DNA from: Timema cristinae
Lineage: Eukaryota > Arthropoda > Insecta > Phasmatodea > Timematidae
Reading direction: 5' to 3'
DNA length: 64,000 bases
NCBI GenBank assembly: GCA_039000515.1
Contig: JBCFYV010000001.1
Span: 35,259,620 to 35,323,619, forward strand
The notes below the pieces were generated by a model. The model was not told where the DNA came from. It saw nothing but the letters and a program-made list of their open reading frames with translations, and ran no database searches. A program made the translations under genes and the position numbers. Positions 45,698 to 58,397 of this stretch are shown piece after piece. Within the stretch, counting starts at the first letter, position 1, and the number at the start of each line of letters is the position of its first letter.

Positions 45698-46645
45698 TAT
45701 TAGTAATTGTATTGATTAACGGAGATCTATTAGTATAAAAAAAATTGTAGGCCACTAATATAGAAAGCAAAGTTTCCATTAAGGATTGAATCCCGGTCTA
45801 GAGGATCAAAGTCGGTAGTTCAAAACAGGATAAAATCCATAGCGCACAAAACGGAGAAACGTCAAATAAAATGCGCACAGTGATAGGTATCAAAAGCGCA
45901 ACTAGACATTGGATCAAGAGCGCAAAGGGGAAAACAACTACAGCATAACGTGATCATATGACAACTATGCACTGTAAACAACCCACGTACTCTTTACAAT
46001 AATTAAAATAAATTATTAGAACCACGAGGGAAGACTAGGTCAGGTTAAGTCGGTAAGGATGCAAACACAGTGCAATTTTAATTTAAATAGAGACGTGTTC
46101 TTCCTGTGTGAAAAAACAAGCAGAGCTACCGTATGAGGCTCAGAGACAAAAACAATGGTACATTTTGATGCAACTTCCTTGTGCGCTTTTAATGTATTCC
46201 AAAGCAGGCACACAAACTTGGCCTGTGTGCTTTAAGTACGTAGCCTTTCAAATCATGACACTAGTCTTAGTATGCATTGTATTAAGTTTAACAAAGCTAT
46301 CACTATAGTTTGGACTATTCTTTATAAAATCGGCAACGTCTAACATTGAATTAACAAAGGAAATAAAGTTCCCGATACCCCATATAAGTAGTGTGTTTCT
46401 CGAACAATTTAAGGGTTCTTGGAATTTTAATATTATTATTAGTGGTTTTGTCTTACAAGTACATTCCTTTTGAATTTGAACTTAGACTACCAATGAACCC
46501 TGTCCTCTGCCTCCTTGAACTACCAGAAATTTCTTCGTTCCTTCAATTCATACAATATTTGAGTCATCCTCAATTTTAATTTCTCTTTCCCTTAAATTTT
46601 CTTTCGATAGAGTCTTGCAGAAGATAATTCTTCTTTAGTATATGT
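45698..46645. other. Unassigned
   Basis: 45770-45960 is unusual (agcgcacaaaacggagaaac, aaatgcgcacagtgatag, aaaagcgcaactagac repeat a gcgca core), but no family is recognised. Frames at 46108-46308 and 46391-46579 lack ATG starts; the first has a hydrophobic end (IMTLVLVCIVLSL) but no other support. Confidence 0.3.
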
Positions 46646-46649
46646 TTGA

Positions 46650-47060
46650 TCTAGTTTTCTTCGCATCGAAGAATCACATTCAAAATTATTCTTTTCTCAC
46701 CCACTCTTCGCGGTATTTTTTTCAATTGTCATCCTGTATGTCCACCTGATCTTTTCAACTCTTCTCCAGCCACACATTTCAAAATCTCTTCACGTATATC
46801 TTTTACAACTTCCTAAGCATCCAAGTTTCTGCTCCATATAAGATTTAATTAGTTTCTGCCTCAGTTCCAAACTCAAATTGTTGGTCAGCAGTAAACTCTT
46901 GTTGTTGAAGGCTTCACTTGGCCTAATTTCCTTTGTGCAGTAGGCATTCTTTGTCAGCAGACTTCACAAGTACTTGAAATGATCTATGTTTTGCAACTCT
47001 TGAATTCAAATTTTGATTTTCAGCGGCTCTTCATTTTGGCATGGCAAATTACAATTAATT
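46650..47060 (-). pseudogene. Second RTE-like LINE fragment, different lineage
   Basis: Minus-strand pieces read FNNKSLLLTNNLSLELRQKL, then IKSY, GAETWMLRKL and a decayed KRFEMCGWRRVEKIRWT. They match the usual order 'AFNxKxxLLTSKLSLELRKKLIKxxVWSxxLYGAETWTLRK' and 'FEMWCWRRMxKISWTDRVTNEEVLRRV'. The wording differs from the fragment at 44.5 kb, so this is another LINE lineage. Multiple frameshifts; only the C-terminal part is present. Confidence 0.7.
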
Positions 47061-47225
47061 AGATCTACGTTTCTTTTTAAAAGTAATTAATTAATGTACA
47101 AGGTACTGTATTGTGGCTTGGTATATCATAGAGATAGAATAGTTTGTAAATCATAGTATGATTTAAGTATGTTCATAAAGTGCACGTTAAATACCACTTA
47201 GTATAGGAAAAAACGAATATAGTTA

Positions 47226-47226
<1 letters not shown>

Positions 47227-47259
<33 letters not shown>

Positions 47260-47379
47260 GCACCGCGTCTTACTACCCATTCGGATTATATGCACTTACG
47301 CTAATGTGTAATGGTAGGGTGATTGTGAGATGAAATGAAGGACCTACAGTTTAACGTGGAATCCGAACCACGGTGGAGG
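47227..47379 (-). repeat. SINE-A, 5'-truncated
   Basis: (tta)n, then gcaccgcgtcttactacccattcgg-type tail and the body down to gaaccacggtggagg. The tRNA head is missing. Confidence 0.85.
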
Positions 47380-48869
47380 AATATAGTTAATGAAAATCGC
47401 CAATTTTACTAATTCGCTCACAATTCTCTCAAAGAACGACAAACTAACCCCTATTGCCCTATCGCACCTAGCTAGAACCAAAGTTAGACCGAAAAAGTTG
47501 TAATCATGCGCACAAACACTCTTTTAAAATTGCCAGTCCCTGCATTATTTCAGTGGCTGCTTGCCAAAATTAGATGAGTAACTTTTCGTGAATGAATGCT
47601 GATAAATTTATATTCTCATAAAACAGTTCTTCCCAAAGTTAATTTAACCTACAATGGTGATAAATATTTACATACCTCAATTTTTGGTTGGTTCTTAAAG
47701 TAGTAAATAATTTTTTTTTCAAATAGTGTTGATAAAAAAATATTTACTTTTCATATATTATACGGTTTCGTATTTAATATCTTAATGGTAAATATTTAGC
47801 AGTAACTGTTTGGCTTATGTTAGTCTCGTGTCTAGGAGTTTTTCTCGCGTAAGCATATCTTATTAAAATTTCATCCGTTCACCGTTACGTCCTAGTTCCC
47901 TTAAATATTAATATCAAACACATATATTCTATGCTCTACATACCTCAAAAATTTAAAATACATTTACATATTCTTGGTCAATGAGACTTTCTCAGAGTGA
48001 TTAGAATAATTCACGCGTACAGTTTAAGCTAAATGGGGTCCCTGAAACCCACCATAAACGCCACTGAATAACGGGCACACTCTTAAAAGCAAAGCTCATT
48101 TGTTTGTTGTGTTTAAAAATAAATTGTTGGTCCTTAAAGTTAACTCAAGAGATATAGCAATTATTAAATTAACGTACACATTTATCTCAAAATAAATACA
48201 CGATGTATTTAATAATTTAAAAATTGTAATATACAACTTAAAAATATCGTTATTTATCTATTTCATAGTTGGACAAAACTATACTACTAAAAATAATGTG
48301 GTAATAACTCACATTTATTTATGTTTCATATAAGTTCTTTGTTCACAAAACAAAAATCAATTCGTTTTGAATACAATGAGAATATATTAAGTACTAAAAA
48401 TAAACTTACATAATAATTTTGATGACAAGGCTGGTCGTATGAATAGCGAGCTGGAATAGATGTGGTAGATCTGTGTTTAATCCTGAAGGCTATAAAGACA
48501 ATTTGCTTTACACTTGAGGTGATTCCATAGGAAAAAATAATAATTGCACAGTTTTGCCAAGTTACAAGCTATAAGTAGTGATTCAATAAATTCAAGTCAT
48601 TTCAGTTGCCAATTCATAAGGGGTTAACTCTGAGTATTATATCACAGAACTGGTCATCATACGACTATTCAGATACAGTTTCCTAATTATTCTTTCTAGA
48701 ACGTTAACTACCGTGGTTATTAACTGTTTTATTCCTTTCGTAGAAATAAATAAGCTATCGATATTTATCTTTCGAAAACAAATACCTATTCCAAATTACT
48801 ACAGGACATTTATTATCACCATTGATAGTAATATATTTAAGGACTGATAGAAAAAAGACCAAGGCCAGT
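47380..48869. other. No recognisable feature
   Basis: About 1.5 kb of AT-rich spacer. A weak tRNA-like patch near 48430-48500 (gatctgtgtttaatcctgaa) is not convincing. Confidence 0.45.
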
Positions 48870-48906
48870 AACGTTACGCGAGCCACAGGTTGGGAAACGC
48901 TGGCTT
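48870..48906. mobile_element. Solo hAT-like terminus
   Basis: gcgagccacaggttgggaaa then cgctg is, in reverse, cagcgtttcccaacctgtgg, a classical hAT terminal sequence. No partner end or 8-bp duplication was found. Confidence 0.4.
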
Positions 48907-49538
48907 ACATAATTCAACAAAACACTCATCTTATGGTAGGGAACATAAACTTTTTTTGTTTGTTTTCTCAACTTGGTCGATGGCTAAGAGATACAACAAC
49001 ACTTTAGTTTCGCCCTAATGTGATTGTTCACTTAGGCTGAGTCCGTCCAATAAAACAAACATTTATTTAAACGTGGCTAACATCAATCAATTATGTTGTT
49101 GCCATTTCAACTAATTGTAGAAACAAACAATTTTTAGAGTGCAAACTACACAAAAAGAAGTAGCCTTCCCCCATTGAAAATTATTTCCATCCTGCCTCTG
49201 GATAAATAGTTAATAATATAATATAATAATATAATCCCTCAAGCGTAGAGAGAAAATAATGTATTCACCTTTTTAGACAAAAAAAATTACATATAAAATA
49301 TGATGATTGTGTCGATTTTTTTCCACTTAGTTTAATTTTGGAAAATTATTCCAACTTAACAGATCTGTATGAAAGAATGTCTTCTTATGTAAAATAAATC
49401 TTTATTTTCCTTTGCAATTGTAACTTTTAGTTTAAGAAATATTAAAAAAATGTTATTTGAAGTTTTAAATAGTATTATTTTATTATTATAGTTCTATCTA
49501 AAAATGTAATAAAATAATAAAAATAACGACCGTGGTTA
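48907..49538. other. No recognisable feature
   Basis: AT-rich spacer. Confidence 0.5.
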
Positions 49539-49788
49539 GATTGTTGGTCGAATTGTCTAAGGCATCAACCTATCAATTGACTAAACAGCCGAGGATGGGG
49601 AAATCAGGGTTTAAAATACCAGTTGGGCGTACTAAGCGTGTTTTATTTTTTAAATGGTGTTTCACTTTTTCTCTACACAAATATTCGTATAATCTCTCTT
49701 AATTCTACCTTCTTCATCCCTAAAACTTAATAGTAATTAGTACGTAAGCGTATAATACAAATTGGTTATAAGGCGTGGTACTAAAATT
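49539..49788 (+). repeat. SINE-C, full length, old
   Basis: Head ttggtcgaattgtctaaggc, B-box area cagggtttaaaataccagt, body tttctctacacaaatattcg, and tail acaaattggttataaggcg. Many substitutions. Confidence 0.7.
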
Positions 49789-50064
49789 TAAAGTATCAAA
49801 TAACGACTGCAATTAAATATTCGTTTTTCCAACGGTTTAATCTTACTAGAATCCTACTACATACAAACGGCCGATCAAAATATAATAAATGTTGAGTGTG
49901 AGGGAATAAACTAGTTCAGAAACTTATTTTTTTTAAAAGAATCAAAGTCCTAAAATTCAGATCACTTGTTGGCGCGTCTGCATGCTGAGATAAGAAACCC
50001 AAGTTCGATCAACGATATATCCAAATAAACCGGTCATTGCTAAATTATAAATTTTCTTTCCAAT

Positions 50065-50317
<253 letters not shown>

Positions 50318-50563
50318 TTTTATATGTAATACCTGAAACATACCTGTGTTGTTCTCGTTGCTAATAGTTTTGTGAAGAGTAGACCTTACTGCTTTCATTT
50401 AAGAGTAGGCAAATCATATCATGTTAAAGATTATGTCATTTTCTGATCGTTACTACTGTACCCTACCCTATATGGATATAATATAATCATGATATTTAAG
50501 CATAATTATTACCGATAGTAATTGACCTGTCCTACCCACTTCAACGTTCCCGTTCATCTAAAG

Positions 50564-51234
50564 CAGGAGTATCCAATTTTTTTACTATGCGGGTCATATA
50601 ATATATTTTACACATTTTTGATGACCAAAGTAACGTTCACCTGCTATCCAGGTAGCATTATTTTTGCCTTGAATGTCTTGACATGCCCAAATAGATCATA
50701 AATCAAATGTGTTTCAAAATGCAAATTTAGATTCAAGTCATATGGCCAGTCACGTCTATAATAAAATTCCCATTTCCAAGTCCAGTCAGTGTTTGATAAA
50801 ATACTTGTATTAAAATTTATTTATGTTTATTCTTCTCTGTTAGAAATGAATCTATTTATATGTAATAAATTATATTTATAATAATTAGTCAATTTATTTA
50901 CTTAAAAAATAGGTACCATCGTTTAGAGCTTTCCTTTGATAACCCTCTGCTGGGAAGCTCAGAACTACCTAAAAATCATAAAAGTCAAGCCATTTTGTTA
51001 TCGGTATAAGGAATGGCGCCTGCGACTGAAAATGAGGGTTTGCAATTCCGACAGCACTTTGGCTTGGTGTCATGAGGGGAAGCACGTGTGCGGACAGAAA
51101 CTGGACATGTCAAACTGTGAGTAGACAACGAAGATAAACAATTAATTTGTCTTCTGATAAAATCTTGGAACGGGCTGGATATAGTCTTGTGGTGGGGCGG
51201 ATGTGACCCATGGGTCGTATTTTGGAGAGTCCTG
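50564..51234. mobile_element. Short hAT element with perfect 8-bp TSD
   Basis: The ends caggagtatccaattttttt and (reverse complement) caggactctccaaaatacga share the hAT pattern CAGGnnTnTCCAA. The flanks 50556-50563 and 51235-51242 are identical: atctaaag. At 671 bp it is too short for a transposase. The subterminal gcgggtcatataatat and gggtcgtattttgg are typical of this group. A 62-codon plus-strand frame inside (DSTLAWCHEGKHVCGQKLDM) is not recognised as transposase. Confidence 0.85.
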
Positions 51235-51242
51235 ATCTAAAG

Positions 51243-52165
51243 AGTGTATCAGCCAGGGCCAGAGTAGCGTGCCATGCCAGATGACGTCTTGAGTTTCACG
51301 CCAAAGATGCCTCGAGACCTTAGTAGAATGCTAAGGATCCTTCCAGGGTGTTCCACGACTATAACCGTCTGGGATAACGCCAGTTATTCTACCGGTTTCA
51401 CGCAAACGCCATATTCCCCTTCTTTTAGCCATCTATGCCCTCCTTTAATTCCCCTCTAACCGTTTCTGGGATCACGTGATGAATTTCTAGGACTCTTAAT
51501 TGCCATGCTTCGTCTGTATTGGTATTCATAATATCACCATCTACTGATTAGACAAGCTAAGCGTTGCCTTTAGGCAGGCTGGTCGTTCTGTATTAAAAAT
51601 TATGTTTCAACTTATATCTATTCTTTTAAATCTTTTCAAAATTAACATTTAATAATAAATGTTAAATTGTAATTGTTTATTGAAATATATATCGAATTTA
51701 AAATAATATATCTGAGATCACTTTAATAAACTTTAATCACAACTTAATTTGTCTTGAGGCCACTAGATGGCATTAGTATTTATCTAAAAATATAATTTAT
51801 ATTTAAATGCAGCCATTATTCAATATAAATATTCAAAATAAATTATAATTTAATGGGGTGTGAGTAGTATTGTCTCTTTTAAGTGTGATACTGCCGTACC
51901 AGGAGTATAAATTAGCTACTCTTTGAAGATTATTATGTCAATTGAGATTAGTTATGCTTACCTATAGTCTATTACCTTTTGTTATGAACTCACGTGAAAA
52001 TTTTAATTTTGTTACTTACTCTCACTATCTAACAATGGGTTTATAATTAATATTATATTGTAAGTTATTCATTTAATGCTTCAATTATTGATGTTCAAAT
52101 TGAGATCCACCCTATTGCTTGGACTTTGTTGTTCTCCCTTTCCACTACACTCTTCGTTTTTATTT
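51243..52165. other. Unassigned
   Basis: 51243-51480 is GC-richer (cagggccagagtagcgtgcc, gatgcctcgagaccttag) with a 61-codon frame (MPDDVLSFTPKMPRDLSRML at its start, true ATG at 51274). It is unrecognised and could be part of a decayed transposon. The rest is AT-rich. Confidence 0.3.
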
Positions 52166-52169
52166 AGTT

Positions 52170-52350
52170 GTATATAATATTAAAGGTCCCAGGTTTGATT
52201 CTCGGTATGGTCGAACAATTTAAAATTGGTAAATGTGAGTTTACCATTTCACAGTAATAATTAACGGCCGGGAACTAGATGTTGTGCCTGTCCTAATCTT
52301 ATGTTAGATCATAAGTCATATGAAGCTATGACAGGCCTAGCAAGCTGGTA
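52170..52350 (+). repeat. Possible SINE of another family
   Basis: ggtcccaggtttgattctcg is a good B box. acggccgggaactagatgtt and gctatgacaggcctagcaag follow, unlike families A-C. The head upstream is not recognisable. Confidence 0.3.
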
Positions 52351-52895
52351 GTGGAAAATATATTACTTGAATAATAAACTGACCCATAGCATTGGATGGA
52401 AACAGCATTGGGTGTAAATTATTTCCTAGGTACTCAATCGATTTATTGGTATAATAAATTAAAATCCCTTGAGATGAGCTTGTAAGCTAAATCCTTTTGA
52501 GCGGCTGCCATATTGAAACGGATAACCGGATTTTGGAGCTATGTACAGTACATAATAATGATATATTATATTATTCGCCCTATTTTGAAGGAATATTATT
52601 GTAATAAATTTATTGAAATTGGCTCACGCATTTGACCACTATCGTCGAACAAAGACCCAAACAGACACAGAGAGAGAGACGAAATGCCAAATGATCAAGT
52701 TAAAACAGAACCTCGATTTTTTCGGTCAATAAATTCAATGAAGACCCAGAATCGAAATAATTATGTTAATTATCGCGAAATAACCATAACCTAGTACAAA
52801 ATGAAAGAAATCCGTTACATATTCATTGTTTTTATATTTGTTTATTAAATAGATCATTCAACCAATAAACAGAAACCAGAAACCTTTTTGGGTGT

Positions 52896-52950
52896 ATAAA
52901 TAAATAAATAAATAAATAAAGATCTAATATATATATATATATATATATGT
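52896..52950. repeat. (AAAT)n and (TA)n microsatellites
   Basis: ataaataaataaataaataa, then tatatatatatatata after a short gap. Simple repeats. Confidence 0.8.
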
Positions 52951-54186
52951 ATAATATAAGCAATCCAGGGAATTAAAAAAATATATAGTGCATTAAATTA
53001 AAACTACACCCTTAAAATCTGTTTTTATTGTTTTTTTTAGAAATACGTCTAGTCAATGTTAATTTGAATCATTTAATTCAATTGGTATCTCTTATTCTCA
53101 TGAGTTAGTAGACCTACTACATATGACCAAAAATTAGGACCTAAGCTATTTCTAAATTATGTATAGTTTCGATTAAAGTTAAAAGTTTTTCTTATAATCA
53201 CTATGATAGCTTAACGTTGCAACAATAACATTTAATTTATGTTTAATTCAGTACAAAATAAGATATCAAAATAATTTTTGTTTGTACGGCGTGATAGACA
53301 ATTCACTGATAACTAAACAGGGCTGTCAAGCACCTGGAAAAGAGGATATACACAGGGAATTTTTGCCGTCTGTAAAAAACAAGGAAAACACAAGAAATTT
53401 GGAAAAAATACAATAAACATATTGAGATATTTTTTTAGTGGTATATTTTACTGAAATATTAAGAAAGTAGTTATTTGAATGGATAATATAATGGATAAAT
53501 GAATTTAAGAACTAAGCATGCTGATTCAAACCTGTTTCATTAACTCTTAAATGTTTGTGAAGTGACAGAAGATGCATTTCCCGATCAATATCAACTCATC
53601 CTACGAAACATAAGCTACATGAACTCACACTTAGTCATTTTGAAGACAGATAAAATTGTATTACTCATTTATTCAATAAACTTACCTGTACAAATTAAAA
53701 TTCCTTCTGTGAAACCTCCAAAACACAGGGATTTTTATTTATTTAAGAAGCTAGTGGTGGCCCTTTTATGGCAGCTTAATAATGTAATATTATAAAAAAT
53801 ATTAAAAAATCATCAAGGCCATGGGTGAGAAAGATATACAGTGCAGCGTAAATATTTTGAAGTTAAAAAAAAAAGTAACCTCCCCTAAAAAATAAAAATA
53901 GAATCTAAAACACGTCCATCCGTCAAAATTTCCTTTCAAATTTCATTTATGGTAATGATGTAAGTTCATTTCAAAGATGAATGTTGGCATTCTCTGTCAG
54001 GCTATTGTGTACGTAACGTCTCATCTCTTATCAATATTTGATGCATGAGTTTGCCGTATAACATTCAAAAATTGAGGAAAAAGGACGGAGGTGTATTTCC
54101 TCCCTCTAATCTCTCCCTTCCCCTCCTTATCAAAACCCAATCAACAGTTATTGATCAGCTTATTCACATTTACAATTTATTGTTTG
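52951..54186. other. No recognisable feature
   Basis: AT-rich spacer. The frame 53562-53795 lacks an ATG and motif. A faint M1-like phrase (gagtttgccgtataacattc) lies near 54047. Confidence 0.4.
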
Positions 54187-54475
54187 AACACACACATATA
54201 TATAGTATATATATATAAATATATAATATATATACTATATATAATATATATAATATATATATAATATATATAGTATATAAATAATATATATACTTATTTA
54301 CATATATAATTATTTATTTATATGTAATTATTTATATATATAATTATTTATACATATGTATTTATTTATATATATATAATTATTTATATATGTAATTATT
54401 TTTATATATAATTATTTTTATATATATAAATAATTACATATATATAAATAATTATATATATATATAATCTTGAAA
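54187..54475. repeat. AT-rich compound microsatellite
   Basis: Alternating ta tracts mixed with a repeating tatataattatttatatat motif of about 25-30 bases. The tract is largely self-complementary and could fold. Confidence 0.85.
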
Positions 54476-55235
54476 TATATTTTTTTACATCCGTAAGATT
54501 CAATATGTACAATGTTTTAATCTTTCTTTTTAACAAAATTATTAGCTCCTTTAAGACTTAGAGAATATTTATAATGAAGATAAATGTTCCCTGTGTATTT
54601 TGAATAGTAAAAATTTCACAGTGGTGGCCCGTCAATAGGTGAAGGGGTTGAATTGAGTTGGATGGTACCTAGAGCCTGTTACATTGTATACATAAAGCAA
54701 TCAATATTGTGTTGGGGGCGATTAAAGGGGAATGAAGTGGAGTGAAAGTGGTCAAAAAATGCTTAAGTCAAATATATAATTATTTGAAATATTTGAATGA
54801 CGATATACTTATAATAAATTCCAAGCTAATTATGGCAAGTAAGAAAAGTTTCTAAATCACTTAATGCAAAAGAAAGAGGGGGTGATTTTAAGGCTTTGCC
54901 TATGATATAGAAATATTAACAAATCTGCTTTAAAACATATTATATAACATATAATATCACACAAAATATATTAAGTGACACATTCAGAAACAAAGCGCTT
55001 TATGAAACCCTTTTGATACCTTTTATGATCTCAACGTATTTGGGATAAATTGAATTGAAGTGGAAACTTTAAAACTTGAAATATCTCAACTACTGTAGTT
55101 ATTGTTAAATATTTTGTAAATTTTTCAAGTAAAAAGAACCTATTTTTCCAAAATGGAAAATTTTCTTGATAAAAGATTAAAGTAACAACTTTAATCTTAT
55201 ATCCGTGATTGATACTAAGGAAGAGGGTATTATTT
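54476..55235. other. No recognisable feature
   Basis: AT-rich spacer. Confidence 0.5.
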
Positions 55236-55362
55236 GAAAATAAGTAAGTATTCACAGGGAAGGAGATTGGGAAACAGTTTTTGCTAAACCACCTTAATTT
55301 ACTCAAGAAAAATTTAGGTTTTGGAATTACCGATTCAGTCCATAGTGAGAGTGTTGTCTTAA
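55236..55362 (-). repeat. SINE-C fragment, decayed
   Basis: agtattcacagggaaggaga, ttgggaaacagtttttgc, taaaccaccttaatttactc follow the SINE-C body order. It accounts for part of the 121-codon minus-strand frame at 55031-55396, which is therefore not called as a gene. Confidence 0.35.
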
Positions 55363-56692
55363 AATGAGCGGAAGTAGTATTATTAAATGGTAACATTTTA
55401 AAATTATTTAATTTAAATCTTTTTGTTTTATTCTTTTAGTATCACTAAATAGAGCTATGTAAAGTTTAACATCACTATGTAAATATAGTTTTAAAAAGTA
55501 TATAATATATGTAATCAACTTTATACTTAAATAGAGTGGTTAGCAATTACTTTGCGCAAAAGACCACATCCATTTTTTTTTTCCTGAAAAAATAGGTCAT
55601 GTGGAAAACGTAGGGAGTCTTCCCAAATTGAAAAAATGGAGAAGGGATGATAGAAAGTAACATATATTAAATTTTACTCTTCTAAATAAAACACATTTGA
55701 ATATGGGTCACATACCTGATTCTACTTGGGGCAGGACAATGAACAATTGAAATTTAAATATAGATGTGATCTTTTTATTTGACAAATTCGTTTTTCTTGT
55801 ATAAAGATGTACCGTGGCTTAATTAATCATTTGTGATTAGAATAAAAAATCTATTTATTATGCTTTGTAAAAAAAAACTATTTAAGTCAGGAGTGGTCTT
55901 CTAGCTAACTATTGATATACCTGGTAGTGAGTATGAATGTGCCATTTGATAAAACCCATCCAGGATATCAATAAAACTGATAGGATAGCAAATAAACGTA
56001 CCTATTTAGGAAAAACCTCAATAAAACCAAACGGGAATCGAATGTCCATTTCCCCGTCTTTGGCAATACAATATATTGAAAAAGTGAAGCCTTAGACCAT
56101 TCAGAAACAGAAGTGAATATGTTCCAACCAAAATATTTAACTGCAACGGTGGCCATACAGTACATGTGATCATACATAAGCCTTGTACATTTTTATCTTA
56201 CGGTTTTTTTGGCACCGATGTAGACGTTAAATCTCCCCTTCCATCCTGCAACCTGTGTTACGTAAATGTTTCATAAGGAAACGTTTGTGAAACTAAAAAA
56301 TGAACTCAGATTTATTAATGTAGCTCAGAATCGTTAGTATGTAAGTAAACGTTGAAAATATTAATATCAAATTATTTTTTCAAAATTAGTATTTAAGTAT
56401 AATATATAATGTATTACGTAACACTCTGATGTATCGACCCTCCACCTGACCACCCCTCTCGTCCCATGTAACTTCCTGTAGACATTAGATCTCTTGCCTT
56501 TACCAACGAATTAACGTTGTTTATTACTGACCTCTAAGCTCTTTATGGATTAGATCTCCATTGACGGTGAGTTCAAGGTTAGTTTATAGGCTGCTTGTAT
56601 TTAGGATTGCTTTTCCCATCCCTTCTTAGGAGTAATAAAGACGAATTTATTACTAAGCTGTTTTCTTTATTATATCTTGCAAATTTTTTTTT
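55363..56692. other. No recognisable feature
   Basis: AT-rich spacer. A possible SINE-like scrap in 55985-56100 (aaaaccaaacgggaatcgaa, tccccgtctttggcaata, gccttagaccattc) in minus orientation is too decayed to call firmly. Confidence 0.35.
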
Positions 56693-56921
56693 TATCTACC
56701 CCTTACCCGTTTGGGTTGTACAGATTTATTATTATGTTAGTGGAATTAGTATAATAAGGGTAAATTTTTTGAGGAAATGTACCCAAATTTGCGTGGAGGG
56801 AGAGTTGTAAGCCATATAGGCAACATTACCTTCAGTACACCCAGCCAGGATTCGAAACATGATCTACTCGTCACCGACCTTCCGGTCCGAGAATGACGTT
56901 TTGGACCACCGATGCGGGGTA
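56693..56921 (-). repeat. SINE-C, full length
   Basis: Tail ttacccgtttgggttgtaca, body atttgcgtggagggagagtt, B box agccaggattcgaaacatg, head gttttggaccaccgatgcgg. Confidence 0.75.
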
Positions 56922-57099
56922 AACATTTTGCTAATAACTCTTGTATTAAACGTGCAGATTAAAAAAAATAATAATCATAATACGGGAGGATCGTAAAGAA
57001 TAAATTCAATATATTTCAACCAGAAAAAGTATTTCGATTTTTTTTCTTTTTTTTCTTGCTTGCTGTGTCTTTAACCTTCCGGAATATCAGTATATCTAC

Positions 57100-57272
57100 C
57101 ATGATGGGGTAAGAATAAAGAAGGTACAGTTCAGAAGAAATGAACCCACCCTTGCGTCGAGAGATAATAAAAAAAATGTTTAAGAGAAAAAAAGCACCTC
57201 ATCACTTTTTGTCAGTATTCGAACACTGAACCTTCCAACCGCCGTAAAACCCGGACAATACTAAGACTGACA
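57100..57272 (-). repeat. SINE-C fragment, decayed
   Basis: gaacccacccttgcgtcgag, then agcacctcatcactttttgt, cagtattcgaacactgaacc. Same order as the copy just upstream. Confidence 0.4.
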
Positions 57273-57605
57273 TGCTTATTCATGGGCCCACTGGTGTGGA
57301 GGTAGGCTGGTGTATCTAATTTTGGGGGTAGATTTCACTAGCGAGCTCATCTGATATATGAACCGTTCTAATCCCGACCTTCGTAAAACTTGTATCTTGC
57401 TCACTCCGACTTTCTGTTTCCATTCTAAATTTTAATTAAATACTTATAGAAAGAGAGAGCACGCTTGCTACACAAGCCCTTAGCAATGCGGGAAATGACA
57501 TACAATCGGTGAGGGGGCTACTCAGTGAAAGGACTTTATATCTAAACAGTGTTAGATAGCTCTGTAAGGTTTTGTTATATTTTCCCCGATAAGAACATAT
57601 TCGCT

Positions 57606-57852
57606 TCATTGGTCGAATTGCCTAAGGCGTCATTCTAGTGTTAGACTGTTCTGCTGATGAGGTAAACAGTGTTTTAATCCCGGTTGGTTATATTGGGCGT
57701 TGTGTTTCCTAAATGGTTTCCCAATCTCCTTCCACGCAAATGCGGGCAGGTTACATCTAAAATGATTTAGTCCTCATCCATGCCCTATTATAATAATTAT
57801 CATATATGCGTAAAACTTGAACAGATAGTAAGACATGTTTATTAAAATAAAT
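57606..57852 (+). repeat. SINE-C, full length
   Basis: Head ttggtcgaattgcctaaggc, B box gtgttttaatcccggttgg, body cctaaatggtttcccaatct, and tail cttgaacagatagtaagaca. Confidence 0.75.
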
Positions 57853-58394
57853 ATATAAAAATACTTTCATACATTCATGTGTGCATTTGATATACATATT
57901 TATAATTAAATGTTTTGAGCCAAGTCAACTTAGTTCTATGAAAACCATTATCTTTATAAAATCTCTCAGTCTATATTGAAATAACGTTTGTACGATGTTA
58001 GTAAAATATTATCCAGGAATCGAAACAGACCTAAAAGATTTTGAAGATTATATATTTTATGGAAAGATTTTAACATGTAAAAATTAAAAAAAAAAACTAG
58101 AAACCTTCAAATGAAAACAAAACAAAAATAAAATGCTGAAAGCAAAAAGATTTTTTTTTAATTGAATACAATTCCAATAGAGGGTATGTATCTAAAAAAA
58201 AATCTCATTTAGAGAATTGTTTTTTTATTTTTTAAGTGACATATCTTTCACAACTTTTAACGTTTTAAGTTATTTAAAAAATATTTAAGGGTCACAGTTT
58301 ATATTATAAGATGAGGATCTATCGTAACTTATGCGTTATCAACTTAAATAATATTAATATTTCAAAAACTAACCTAAAATAATTTTTTAATCTC
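57853..58394. other. No recognisable feature
   Basis: AT-rich spacer with A- and T-runs. Confidence 0.5.
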
Positions 58395-58397
58395 TAA

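Noticed and set aside
55031..55396. 121-codon minus-strand ORF
   Set aside because: Partly overlaps a decayed SINE-C, Phe/Leu/Lys-rich as expected from AT-rich DNA, and shows no domain.
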